Assembly (NCBI GenBank): GCA_013268835.1
Contig: JABFSX010000002.1
Location: 1 to 64,000 of the forward strand
DNA length: 64,000 nt
Source: Candidatus Altimarinota bacterium
GTDB lineage: Bacteria > Patescibacteriota > Gracilibacteria > BD1-5 > UBA2023
Direction of reading: 5' to 3'
Shown: one piece after another, positions 20,758 to 31,019 of the stretch
Numbering within the stretch: the stretch's first letter is position 1
Layout: every line of letters begins with the position of its first letter
Translations under genes and position numbers: made by a program
The notes under the pieces: model-generated
Database searches by the model: none
Seen by the model: the letters and a program-made list of their open reading frames with translations, nothing else
Told to the model about the DNA's origin: nothing

Positions 20758-21102
20758 CTCGATTGAATGTATGACTTCTAGGTATTTTTTTCGACTTGGA
20801 GTATCAGTAATAACGGATTCTTCTCAGAAAACTGAAACCTCACCATTTCATCAAAAAATAGTACAAATACCATCATGTACTCATTGTTTCACTCGACTAA
20901 CAAACATATTTGAATCAGGGGTAATAACTCATTGTGCATCTTTTCTGATGTAATACCAAGGACCAATAAGAATACATTTAATATTTGCTTGTAGTTTCTG
21001 TAGCACAGTAGCACTATCACTTCATATTTCTACTCATATGGAAGATGGAGTCCAGAGTTTTATTAAATCTAATATTTCAGGAGAACCGTCTATGTAAATC
21101 AT
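20737..21102 (-). CDS. hypothetical protein, 121 residues
   Basis: Small globular-looking protein, not recognised: MIYIDGSPEIL, LIKLWTPSSIG, IKCILIGPWYYIRK, VHDGICTIFGGNGEVSVFG. No signal peptide or membrane span. Eight of its glycines are TGA, so it is invisible under the standard code. A TATAAT-like box lies only four bases before its ATG. It converges with dcd and shares the CTAG stop. Confidence 0.6.
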
Positions 21103-21206
21103 ATTTATTATATAATAATATTAAAAGTCAAATACATATTATTTTTTTTATTTCATAAGTCAATTTTTTAGATATACTTTCGTTGTTATTTCTATATATA
21201 TTTACT

Positions 21207-21731
21207 ATGATAAATGAGCGATTAGTGGGGAAGTGGATACAGACAGTAAAGGAGGTCAATACTACTCCACATATGCCAACTCATGATGAGGCATTACTCT
21301 CTCTTCGCGTTACTCTCGAGGAGTTATTTGAACAAGCAGAATCATTTGGTGCTGATTTTCTCACTGAATTTGCTGATGTTGTGATCCTTGCGGCCAATAA
21401 GCAAAAAGAAAAGGCACAGAATCCAGAAAAACTCAATACTGGTATGGTAGCCCTTCGTGATGCTATTGCTGATACATTTGTTACGGCTTGCAATATGCCG
21501 ACTTATGCCGGACTCCTTGATACTACTGAAACTGACTTCAATGAAGTGATGCGATCAAATTTTACGAAGTTTTGTCTCAATGAGACAGACGCAGGATTAT
21601 CAGTACAAAAATATGCAAAAGAAGGAAGGGAAGTGATATACAAGAAGCAATGAGAATATTATGTTATTCTTGATGCGAATACTGGGAAAATCCTCAAGGG
21701 GATTCATTATGAAGATCCAAGTTTAGTATAA
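21207..21731 (+). CDS. MazG-like / PRA-PH-type NTP pyrophosphohydrolase
   Basis: Protein of 174 residues. The all-alpha NTP pyrophosphatase pattern is visible: LRVTLEELFEQAESFG and FADVVILAANKQ supply the acidic metal ligands, with a second DAIADTFVTACN segment, then FNEVMRSNFTKF and a C-terminal GKILKGIHYEDPSL. Such enzymes hydrolyse (d)NTPs to monophosphates. It sits between dcd and folA-thyA, which suggests dUTP or dCTP housekeeping. An ATG 24 bases upstream is possible, but MINERLV is the better start. Confidence 0.7.
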
Positions 21732-21744
21732 TTTTATCTTTACT

Positions 21745-22221
21745 ATGCAGATTATTGCTATTCTTGCGATGGATCATTCGCTTCTGATTGGAGCGAAAAA
21801 TAGTCTTCCATGGCACATTCCTGAAGATATGAAACGATTTAAAGATCTTACCACTAGTGAGATTGTAGTGATGGGGAGAAATACCTATTTTTCACTTCCA
21901 GAAAAATTCCGTCCTCTTCCAAATCGTAGAAATATTGTGATAACTCGAACGAAGATAGAATGAGTGGAATGTTATAGTGATATTGGATCATTTATAGATT
22001 CAATGAAAGATCAAAAAGTAGAAAAGTGTTTTATTATTGGATGAGCATCACTCTATGATCAATTTTTTGATCTTGATCTTATCGATCAAGTAGAGCTGAC
22101 ACTGATTGATGGAAAACATGAATGAGATATCTTTGTTTCAGAATTTCGTTCTGACTTTCATGAGATAGCTTCAATAGATTTTGAACAATGAAAATTCGTT
22201 ACTCTTATTCGGAATTCTTAA
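21745..22221 (+). CDS. folA: dihydrofolate reductase
   Basis: Protein of 158 residues, full length. It regenerates tetrahydrofolate for thymidylate synthase, encoded 11 bases downstream. Motifs: [31 protein letters not shown] (substrate acid), [18 protein letters not shown], and CFIIGGASLYDQF with the NADPH-binding GG partly encoded by TGA. Three or more TGA codons are read through. Confidence 0.93.
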
Positions 22222-22232
22222 TTTTTATACTT

Positions 22233-23171
22233 ATGCACGCAGAGCAACAATATCTTGATCTTCTCCAAAAAATTCTTGATACTGGAGTGGATCGAATGGA
22301 TCGTACTGGTGTAGGAACTCGTTCTATTTTTGGGCATCAGATCAGGTTCGATCTTGCTGACTCATTTCCACTTCTTACCACAAAGAAGGTATTTATTCGT
22401 GGCATCATCCATGAACTTCTCTGGTTTATTTCTGGTGAGACCAATATTCGACCATTGGTTCAGAATGATGTCAAAATCTGGAATGAATGGGCGTTCTCAA
22501 AGTATCTCAAAAAAACTGGAAAGGATGCAGAATTCGTCAGGTATTCACCAGAGTGGGATGCTGAACTCATTTCTTTTATCGAAAAAATAAAAAATGATGA
22601 GGAATTTGCTATTCTTTGGGGTGATCTTGGTCCAGTATATGGAAAACAATGGAGAGCGTGGGAAACAAAAAAATGAAATGTGATCGATCAGATTCAGAAT
22701 GTTCTCAATACTCTTGCAAACGATCCGTATTCTCGTCGTAACCTCATCTCTTGATGGAATGTGGGAGAGATTGAAGAACTCATTAAGGACAAGGATACGG
22801 CACCACCACCATGTCATACACTCTTTCAATTCTATGTAGCTGACGGTAAACTCTCTTGTCAGCTCTATCAACGCTCTGCTGATGTATTCCTCGGAGTTCC
22901 ATTCAATATTGCATCCTATGCACTTCTCACAATGATGATTGCTCAAGTGAGTGGACTCAAGCCGGGAGAATTTGTTCATACATTCGGTGATGTTCATATC
23001 TACCATAATCACTATGATCAAGTACGAGAGCAGCTCTCTCGAGAACCACGTCCATTTCCAGTTATGAAGATTAATCCAGATATAAAGGACTTGTTTAGTT
23101 TTGCGTATGAGGATTTTACCCTTGAGGGATATGATCCCCATGGCGCTATCAAGGCTCCAATCGCTGTTTAA
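22233..23171 (+). CDS. thyA: thymidylate synthase
   Basis: Protein of 312 residues that methylates dUMP to dTMP using methylene-THF. The catalytic Cys194 lies in [11 protein letters not shown]; also present are [59 protein letters not shown] and [10 protein letters not shown]. It is a little longer than the E. coli enzyme because of a lid insert (about 95-120). TGA at 22674-22676 and in SSGWN are read as Gly. Immediately after folA, so one operon. Confidence 0.97.
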
Positions 23172-23179
23172 TATAAAAT

Positions 23180-23455
23180 ATGAAAGAAAATTTTGATACA
23201 TGTAAACATAATTGGACCTTTCATGCCAATGCGGAGAATTGATTTTGTCCATGAAATTCTTTTTGTCGTTGTAAAGAATGCGAACAACTAATTACATTAG
23301 AAGAAAAATGTGCAATGGAACAAACAGAAGCATTGAAAAAATCTCTATTGATTCAAGAAAATTCACTGAATGTTGCAAAACAAGCTATGATTATTTCTGC
23401 AATTGTTATGATATGCGGAATGGTAGGGCTTTGGTTAGAAAAAATATTTAAATAA
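23180..23455 (+). CDS. small Cys-rich, C-terminally anchored protein
   Basis: Protein of 91 residues with Cys/His pairs in its N-terminal half (CKHNW, FCPG, FCRCKECEQ, EEKCA), suggesting a zinc knuckle, and one C-terminal membrane span (about 67-85, reading AMIISAIVMICGMVGLW). Not recognised as a family. It lies eight bases after thyA and six before tmk, so it is in the same unit. Confidence 0.6.
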
Positions 23456-23461
23456 TTTCTT

Positions 23462-24082
23462 ATGTACATAGTTTTCGAAGGCATCGTTGGATCAGGGAAA
23501 TCTACGCAATCAAAAAGATTGGTAGCATTTCTTCGTGAGAAATATGGAGCAGATAAAATTATCCATGTTCGTGAACCTGGATCCACTCCGATTGCTGAGG
23601 ATATTCGTACCCTTGCTCAGTGAAAAGAGTGGGAAAATGAAAGCATGCATCCACTTACCAATGCTTACCTCTATGCTGCTGCTCGTGCACAGACACTTCA
23701 TACGGTAGTGAAGCCCGCACTTGAAGATGGAAAGATAGTTATCTCTGATCGATCATTTCTCTCGTCTTGTGCCTATCAAGGGGAGGCCCAATGACTTGGA
23801 ATTAATACTATTCTCGCCGTGAATGAAGAGGCAATTCGAGATATTCTTCCAGATCGAGTATTTTATATGGATATTGATGTTGAAGTATCACTTTCTCGTA
23901 CATTTGATGCGGTTTGAGATAAATGGGAGAAGATGGGAAAGGAGTTTTTTCAGTCTATTGTACGTGGGTATGATAAGTGTGAAAAGTTAGAAATTATGGA
24001 AAATAGATTTATTCGCATTGATGCTAGGGGAACTCAGGATGATATATTTCAAAATATTCTCATACAAGTAGACTCAATATAA
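23462..24082 (+). CDS. tmk: thymidylate kinase
   Basis: Protein of 206 residues that phosphorylates dTMP to dTDP. The P-loop reads [12 protein letters not shown] (the usual Asp of EGxDG is Val), then the DRX segment VREPGSTP, the substrate segment LYAAARAQT and [17 protein letters not shown] codons occur in three places. It follows the dTMP-producing thyA in the same operon. Confidence 0.9.
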
Positions 24083-24085
24083 TTT

Positions 24086-24646
24086 ATGTTAAATCTTATT
24101 TCTACCTTACAGAGTTATGGGGATGATTTTCCTGATGAGAAAAATATCTCAGATAGGATTTCAGAGTGGATACAGACGTATTGAGAATTTGCTTTTGTAA
24201 AAGAGAATCTTGAATGACATATTACCGCATCAATACTTATAACAAATCCCTCGAGAACTCGTGTACTTCTAATGTTTCATAAAAGATTCCAAACCTGGTC
24301 TCAGTTTGGAGGTCATTGTGATGGAGAAATAGATACCAAAAGTGTGGCACTGAGAGAGTTTCATGAGGAATCTTGAATTTTGGAAGATCCAGATATTATT
24401 GGCGATATTTTCTCGCTTCAGATTTGGGATGTTGCAGAACGAACCAGTTCAACAGGGATGTTTCAGCCAGATCATCAACATTATGATATTCTTTATCTTG
24501 CAAGTATTCCTGAAGATATTCCATTTTCTCGTCAAGAAGATGAGGTGGATGATATACAGTGGTTTGATATCGAATGAATCGAAAAATATATTGGAGAAAA
24601 ACGAATGCTCGATATGATAAGGAAAATAAAAACTCTATGAAAATAG
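24086..24646 (+). CDS. Nudix hydrolase
   Basis: Protein of 186 residues. The Nudix box runs from about residue 75: GGHCDGEID, then ALREFHEESGI with the REhxEExG core intact and its final Gly encoded by TGA. The first Glu of the box is displaced by one position (DGEI), a variant also seen in some Nudix subfamilies. Substrate unknown; sanitising nucleotides is plausible given the neighbours. The true stop (TAG 24644-24646) overlaps the next gene by ten bases. Confidence 0.82.
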
Positions 24647-25107
24647 CTATTCGTCCGAATTATACATATTTTGATGAGGAAAAATTCCAGTTTTGTATTG
24701 AACATATTTTGAATACGACTTACAAGTCATGAGCTAAGTCTGAAGAGGCTCCAAATAATACTGACTGTATAACGGCTGTTCGATGGATACTCGGGCAATC
24801 TTCAGATTTTTTGCTTCCCAGGGGATATATCTGAGATTTCCCAAAAATGCTAGAAGCAAATTCTCAGAAAATTCCAATATCTGATATTCGAGTAGGGGAT
24901 CTTGTCTTCTTTGAGAGAATGTCATTTACTCATAAAAAATATATGATATCCCATATCGGAATTATGGTTTCTTGATCCAACTTTTTTCATTCTTCTTTGC
25001 ATTTTTGATGAGGAAAAATTTCTTCTCTTGCAGATTTTGATTATAAGAATAGTATTCTCGACGAATCTTTTCTTGCTATTGCTCGTGACCCACGCCATTA
25101 TGACTAA
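24637..25107 (+). CDS. NlpC/P60-like cysteine hydrolase
   Basis: Protein of 156 residues. TDCITAVRWILGQ supplies the probable catalytic Cys after an N-terminal helix, followed by IRVGDLVFFE, ISHIGIMVSG with the His, and FFHSSLHFGGG. This is the order of the NlpC/P60 fold. No signal peptide is visible, so it may act inside or leave by another route. It overlaps the Nudix gene at its start and the exonuclease gene at its end, so translation is probably coupled. Confidence 0.68.
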
Positions 25108-26281
25108 AAAAACTCTTTTCATCATCGATGCATATAACCTGATTTACCGGATGTTTTATGCGATTCCAGAGATGAACACACGCCAAGGCGAACCAGTTCA
25201 TGCTATTTTTTGAGTTGCCAAGTTTCTCAAGTCTCTTTCAGAAGAAAATCCAGAAGCTGCTGTTGTAGTAACAACGGATGTCGGAAAGAGTTTTCGCGCT
25301 GATCTCTACACAGAATATAAGTGAACACGAGAAAGAATGCCAGATAATCTGAGATCTCAGATTGATGGTGTATTTGCTCTTTTTGATGCTGCTGGGATTC
25401 TTGTTCTCTCGAGAGAATGATATGAAGCAGATGATATCATTGGTTCTATTGCTCATCAACATGAGAATGATGAATATCAGATAGTGGTTATCTCTTCCGA
25501 TAAGGATCTTTGTCAGTTTGTACGAGATGGACATGTGCATATATTTGATGCTATGAAACGAAAGTTCATGAAAGAAAAAGATGTATTAGAAAAATTTGGT
25601 GTTCCGGTTCATCAGGTTTGTGACTATCTTGCGATTGTCGGGGATACCTCTGATAATATTCCTGGTATTTCTGGATTTGGTCCAAAAAAAGCATCAGATC
25701 TTCTTTTAAAATATGGTTCTCTGGAAGGAATTTATGAGAATATTTCTGATTTGACTCTAAAGATGCAGGAAATCCTTATAAACCAAAAAGACAATGCATT
25801 TCTTTCTCAAAAACTTGCTCGTATTATAACGGATCTTGATATCTCTGAACTCCCAGAAACTCCCTTTGCTCCAGGGATTCTAAATCCTGAGTATATAGAC
25901 ATCATAAAAAAATATGAGTTTCGTTCGCTTATTCCTACAGCACATCTTGTTCCGCAAAAAGAACTCCAAAAAGTTGCAATCACAATAGTTGATACTCTTG
26001 CAAAACTTGAGACACTGCAACTTGTTATCCAATCTTTGAATGGATGATCAGATACATCAGTAGTTCTTTCTACTGATCCCTATGGGAAGATAGTGATTGG
26101 ATATAAGGAACAGATATATTCTATCGATTCAAAGGTAGTTGATTGTAGTGAATTTATATCCTATATTCTTGATTCAGATATCGAAGTTATCGGATATGAT
26201 CTCAAATGAGATATCAGAAGGCTTCGTACTATACAAAAACCCCTCCAGGATGAAGTGGAAGGGCAATGAAGATTATTCTAG
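25100..26281 (+). CDS. DNA polymerase I-type 5'-3' exonuclease without polymerase domain
   Basis: Protein of 393 residues. The N-terminal 290 residues are a flap endonuclease/5'-3' exonuclease: LFIIDAYNLIYRMFYA, GYEADDIIGSIA, VISSDKDLCQFV, DYLAIVGDTSDNIPGISGFGPKKA. Residues 290-393 resemble the start of the 3'-5' exonuclease-like domain of PolA (IGYDLKGDIRRL) and stop there. The polymerase domain is absent and the convergent neighbour begins at once, sharing the CTAG stop. It removes primers and flaps in replication. Whether this is a degraded polA or a normal short form in this lineage is open. Confidence 0.85.
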
Positions 26282-28203
26282 GCTGATTTTATTATTGGAT
26301 AGTATGCATATCCTACGAATCCTGTTAACTTTCTGTAGTTATCTGGATCTTTTTCGTTCGTACTTGCAGACCCTCCAGCTCGCTCTCATTCGTAATAAGA
26401 ATAGTATTTTCCATCAGATCCTTTTATTTCTACATGTCCGTAGTTTTTATTAGCATTACTTCAGAGTTGACCAGAACCATCGTATACAAGGATTGCTCCT
26501 GAGCTTGCCTCACTTGGATGTTTGATAGCAACTTTTTTGAATTGTCCATTTCTTACTCTTGGCTCAAGAATATCATCCCAATTTTTTCCATCCCTTCCAG
26601 TTTGAGGAAGTGCTTCGATACCAAATCTATTAAGTAGAATACCTACTGCCTGTCCGCAACTTCCACTTCCTGTCTCCGGAAGGCTTGTACTCATAACATA
26701 GTCACCGAGTTGAGTGGCAATCTCTGTTCATGTTTTTGAAAGATCTAGTGAGGTAAGGAGGGTAGCATCTTCTGTGTAGTATTTTCTTGCCGCTTCCATA
26801 TACCCATTCCATGAATTTTCAGACATTCACTTTGCTATCGCAGGATTTGAGGATTTATAGTCTTCGAGTTTTCAGAGATTATTTTTATCGATGTATACTC
26901 GCACGTATGGTCCAGTATGATAATATACTATGGCGTCTTGTATATTACAATTATTGAGATTCATGATAAAATCAAGATAGGCAGCACTGGCATATATTTG
27001 ATCATATGGGCTGGATCGATCATATTTTTTGTTTGTTTTCTCTTCAACTGTATCCCAAGTATCAGGAGTCATTTGGCCAAGTCCATAAGCTTTTGTTGTG
27101 GCATTGAGTGCTGTAGGATCAAACGATCCACGAGGACTACTTTCTTTATCGAATAAGTTTACGAGCATATGAGGAGGTACGCCAGGAAAATCCTTTGTGA
27201 TAATATCACGGAGATACCATCCAAACTTCCCAACAAACTTATCACGAGAACCAATACCATCCTTGTAAGCTTCACGAGTATGAATTCCACGTTCAATACG
27301 AGAATTGAACTTTTTGATCGCAGTATCAAATAAACTTGTATCACTACTGTCTTTGAATTCTTCAGTTAGAATGGTTTTTGCTTCTTCTGTAGAGAGCTTT
27401 TTGAGTCCATTTTTTCATACTAAAAACTCTACCATTTCATTGGTACGAATATTTTCAAGTTGTTTAACTTGAATGGCTTCATATTTATTCTTTTCTTCAG
27501 TACTTACTGCTCCTGTTTCTATGATTTTTATAGAATATTGGTTATATATGGCAATATATTTTCATTTTTCATCATAGTAACCTACTCGTTCACGTCGACC
27601 AGCTCTACTATCATTACTACCAAGAGTTCCGATTATTTTTTCTCCGTTTGGCTTTGTAACCTCAACTTTTTTGACTTCATACGGAAGGATATCTCCAAGA
27701 CCAATACTGGCATTGATATTTTTATTGGCCCCAAAATTCACAAGGAGTGACTTATTCTTGAATGAATCAGCATTTGTATTTGTGAGATCAATCTCATTTC
27801 ATTCATCATTGGTAAGGAGGAAATTGGCTATATTTTCCCCACTTGCTCTCATTTTTAGTACATCTCCAGCTCGAATACCATCAAAACTTGATGCATGAGA
27901 AAGGAGTTTTTCAAATTTTTTATTATTTTTGAGTTCTGCTGTTTTTCATTCTCGAGCATATTTTTGAAGACCATTTTTTGCTTTTTCTTTGAGGGTTATC
28001 ATGAGTTTATCCGCCTCTTTTTTTGATACCTTTTTGAGTTCCTCACTTCCACCATTGATCTCAGCAGAGAGGGTAGCAAGCTCTTGTCTGATAGCTTGTG
28101 GTACGGTATCAGGGAGTTTTCTTGCTTGTTCAAAGAGCCTTCCTACAAAAGAAGTCTCATTTTCAATTGATGAGCTCGTATCTTGTGCGTAGAAGACTCT
28201 CAT
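26278..28203 (-). CDS. lytic transglycosylase (SLT) plus CHAP-like peptidoglycan hydrolase
   Basis: Protein of 641 residues. A helical charged N-terminus (about 1-85) leads to a middle domain, then an SLT transglycosylase: DKESSPRGSFDPTA with Glu354, YGLGQMTPDTWD, ASAAYLDFI. The C-terminal part is CHAP-like: GSGSCGQAVGILL (Cys516), SGAILVYDGSG, NYGHVEIKG (His590), YYSYYEGERAGG. No signal peptide was seen at the chosen ATG, as in some phage-type wall hydrolases. One chain could cut both glycan and peptide. It ends in the CTAG shared with the exonuclease gene. Confidence 0.8.
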
Positions 28204-28230
28204 AGTATTAGTGTTTCGTGATAAATGGTA

Positions 28231-28587
28231 TTATTTTGACATCTCTGTTACTGCGATTTCAGTGCTCTCATATACTGGAACAATAGAAGTGATACCTACA
28301 AGATCAAGTGTATCATGAACTTCGCTAGAAAGGTGGCAAAGACCAAATTTTCCTCCTCCATCTTCAGTACGTTGAGCAATATCAGCAATATATCCGATAG
28401 ATTTACTGTTGAGATAAGTGAGTTCACGAAGATCAAAGAGGGTCTTTGAATGAGCAAAATCACCAATATCACCGATGATATTAGGGAAAGTTGTATCTAC
28501 GTTGGTTTCATCAAGTTCTCCCTTGAATGCGAAGATCTTGACGCCAGTGTTGGTAACAGATTTGTTAACCTCAAGTTGAGTGAGCAT
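28231..28587 (-). CDS. STAS-domain anti-sigma factor antagonist-like protein
   Basis: Single STAS domain of 118 residues. The fold pattern VKIFAFKGELDETNVD, then TLFDLRELTYLNSKSIGYIA, has the Ser region that is phosphorylated in SpoIIAA-type proteins. It probably takes part in a partner-switch controlling an anti-sigma or other regulator; no kinase or sigma gene is nearby. It contains no TGA although it has about 11 glycines. It lies 27 bases upstream of the SLT-CHAP gene on the same strand. Confidence 0.8.
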   Translation of the reverse strand: MLTQLEVNKSVTNTGVKIFAFKGELDETNVDTTFPNIIGDIGDFAHSKTLFDLRELTYLNSKSIGYIADIAQRTEDGGGKFGLCHLSSEVHDTLDLVGITSIVPVYESTEIAVTEMSK

Positions 28588-28683
28588 AGTATTAAAATAA
28601 AGAATACATAAGTATTATAACACGTTTTATCTTTTCTTGCAAATTTTTTCTTGCATTTCTCACTTTTCTTGTACACTTTTGCT

Positions 28684-29661
28684 ATGCAGTATTATTTTAT
28701 CTCAGCAACGGAGACAGAAAAATTGGCTCTATCATTCTGGCAATCAAGTATTTGGTCCTCTATTTTAATCGAGTCAAATCAAGCAAAAGAAGTATTTTAT
28801 TTTGGAAATCTGGATTCAACTTTTCTTCTTATTGAGATTCGTTCCATTGGTTTTGGTTTTTATGGAGCCTTTTCTCTCGGGGTTTCAAAAAATCAAATAG
28901 GAGAAGATTGGGATCAATTTGTCTCTGAACTTAAAAAAGTTCTTAAGATGAAATGAATCTTATTTTTTCAATTGGAACCAATTGATGATTGCATAGAAAA
29001 ATATCAAATGAGTGAAAGGGGGCTCTATAAAAAATTTCTTACACCATATACTCGTATCATTAATCTTATTCCTACTGAAAATGAGATATTGGCACAGATG
29101 CATGAAAAATGACGATACAATATTCGACTGGCATCAAAAAAATGAGTTCAAGTGCAAAGGGCCAATCTTAATGAAGAAAACCTTGATATATGGATATGAC
29201 TCCTCGATGAGACTCTTGCTCGAGATGGATTCTCTGGAAATAGTCGCAAGTATTATGAAGCTTTTCTTCAAAATATTGAAGAAAAGAATCAATGATGACT
29301 CTATTTTGCTTGGTTTGAATGAAGAGTGATTGCAGCTGGAATATTTCTGTTTACTTCCGAAAGAGCTATATACTATTATGGTGCAAGCTCATCAAAATTA
29401 GAAGATAGAAATATATTTGCACCGTATTTGCTCCAATGGGAGCTCATGCGCATAGCAAAATCAAGAAATATCTGAATCTATGATCTTCTCGGAATATCTA
29501 CGCCAGGGATAGAGGATTCTCTTGCTTGAGTAACTTTTTTCAAATCTCGATTTGGGTGAGATATTGTAGAGCTTCCCAAGAAAATATTTATTCCAATTTC
29601 TTGGAAGTATCTAATACTTACCAGTTTACAAAAAATAAAAAATCTCCTCAAGAGGAGATAG
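28684..29661 (+). CDS. FemAB-family peptidoglycan interpeptide-bridge transferase-like protein
   Basis: Protein of 325 residues. Typical FemX features: GLYKKFLTPYTRIINLIPTE, EILAQMHEKGRYNIRLASKKG, IGLLDETLARDGFSGNS, YFAWFEGRVIAAGIFLF, AIYYYGASSS, LLQWELMRIAKSRNIGIYDL. The start is the ATG six bases after TACACT (28672-28677), so the mRNA is probably leaderless. An upstream in-frame ATG at 28651 would lie within the promoter. It is the second FemAB-like gene of the window. The last codons form a hairpin that terminates the opposing gene. Confidence 0.85.
29632..29660 (-). terminator. terminator of the DUF177 gene unit (minus strand)
   Basis: ATCTCCTC-AA-GAGGAGAT hairpin with a long T run on the minus strand side, lying inside the 3' end of the convergent FemAB-like gene. 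Confidence 0.75.
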
Positions 29662-29664
29662 TTA

Positions 29665-30036
29665 TTAGAAATTATTGTGACAAGCCATAATGATCTCTTC
29701 ACGGATAACTGGACCAAGATCAATTGAGTGATTTTTCATATCAATTTCAGAGATATCATCTGGATCTCATTTTTCCAGTTGAGTTTTCCAGGTTCTATCG
29801 AATTCATCGAGCGAAATAATCTCTTTTTTTCCTTCGTATTCGACGGTGGTTTTGAGATAGCTCCATGTGACGTGTACACCGTTATCGAGTGTCATAATCT
29901 GGATATGAAAACTCAGATCAGAGAGAAATTTGATGTCTGAATAATAACCATCAAAAATGGGTCCTGAAAATGTGAATTCACGAGAATCTCCAGTATAACT
30001 TGAGAGGAGATCTCCAATTGGAAGTGTAAATAACAT
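29665..30036 (-). CDS. DUF177 (YceD-like) protein
   Basis: Protein of 123 residues ending in IDLGPVIREEIIMACHNN, the hallmark of DUF177/YceD proteins, which are linked to 23S rRNA and L32 in other bacteria. Standard-code translation would lose this C-terminal hallmark, as it follows a TGA. No rpmF follows; the gene is last in a minus-strand run with a TPR gene 11 bases upstream. Confidence 0.72.
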
Positions 30037-30047
30037 ATAGTAATAGA

Positions 30048-30605
30048 TTAGATATCCATAGCCTTAATAGCGCCAAGGCCAACAGTATGACCACTTTTCT
30101 CAAAGAGTGCACGAGCTTCTTCTTCTGCACCACTTGCCATCAATGCGACACCAAGATCGTTGATGATCATCATATCTTCTGGTGCAAGTGCATAGGCACG
30201 ACGTAAGAAACTTAAGCCTCTTGCAATTTCACCCTTCATAACGAATGACCAGCCAAGATTTCGAATAATTTCAGCATTATTTGGAAATTTTCCATTAGCT
30301 ACTGAAAGAATAGATATGGCTCTATCAAAGTCTCAACGAGCTGCAGCAATATAGCCTTCAAGATAAGCACCAGTACCTGAATCTGGATGAAGTGCTCGAG
30401 CATATCCGATTACTTCCTCAGCTTTATCAAGATTTTCTTCAAAGATATAGATATCAGCGAGTTCCTCATATATTCTATAGTCATCCGTATGTTTGGCAAG
30501 TGCCTGTAATGCTGTTTCTCGGGCCTCAGTATACTTACTCTCACTCTTAAGCTCCTCAATAACAAGGATTATATCTTCGATGTGACTTGGTATAATTGAA
30601 TTCAT
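30048..30605 (-). CDS. tetratricopeptide-repeat protein
   Basis: Protein of 185 residues built of about four TPR-like helical hairpins: KYTEARETALQALAKHTD, RIYEELADIYIFEENLDKAE, NAEIIRNLGWSFVMKGE, IINDLGVALMASGAEEEA. No signal peptide, so probably a cytoplasmic protein-protein scaffold. It begins MNSIIPSHIEDI. Confidence 0.75.
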
Positions 30606-30641
30606 GAATATGAGTATAAATATATTTATAAGAAAATCAAT

Positions 30642-30989
30642 CTACTTCTTTGGTGGAAACCCGAAATTATCTTTCACAAAAACTTTCTTTTCAGGTTTCT
30701 TCGGGGTGGTTTCAGATTTTACACTTGTTCCATTTTGTTCTCGTGCTTGGATTTTTTTGACGAGTTTTCTCTTATTGTTTTCTCTTTTATTGATCTTTAC
30801 TCGTTCAGCCTTTACAGCAAGTTTTCGTTCTGCTTTTTTTTGAACTTTTATTTTTCTTTTAGTTTTCTCGATGGCTTTCTTTTTTCGTATTTCACGTTGA
30901 ACTGCTTTTCGCGATGGTTTTTCTATCTTTTTTTCTCAGATAGTAATCTGAGAGATTTTTTCTTCTTCGATGTTTTCAGGATTTTGCAT
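30642..30989 (-). CDS. small strongly basic Lys/Arg/Glu-rich protein
   Basis: Protein of 115 residues, about 40 percent Lys plus Arg, predicted as one long charged helix (for example REIRKKKAIEKTKRKI and KKAERKLAVKAERVK), ending in KDNFGFPPKK. Likely nucleic-acid binding, possibly ribosome-associated, from composition only. One TGA is read as Gly near residue 18. It lies between rlmN and the TPR gene on the same strand. Confidence 0.55.
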
Positions 30990-31019
30990 AGGAATATTAT
31001 TATAATTTTTTATGGTGTT

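Noticed and set aside
22545-23252. 235-residue ORF on the minus strand
   Set aside because: Antisense to thyA, which is a certain gene.
26139-26453. 104-residue plus-strand ORF that might continue polA by frameshift
   Set aside because: It shows no PolA-like motif and is antisense to the C-terminal CHAP-like domain, so a frameshifted polymerase is not supported.
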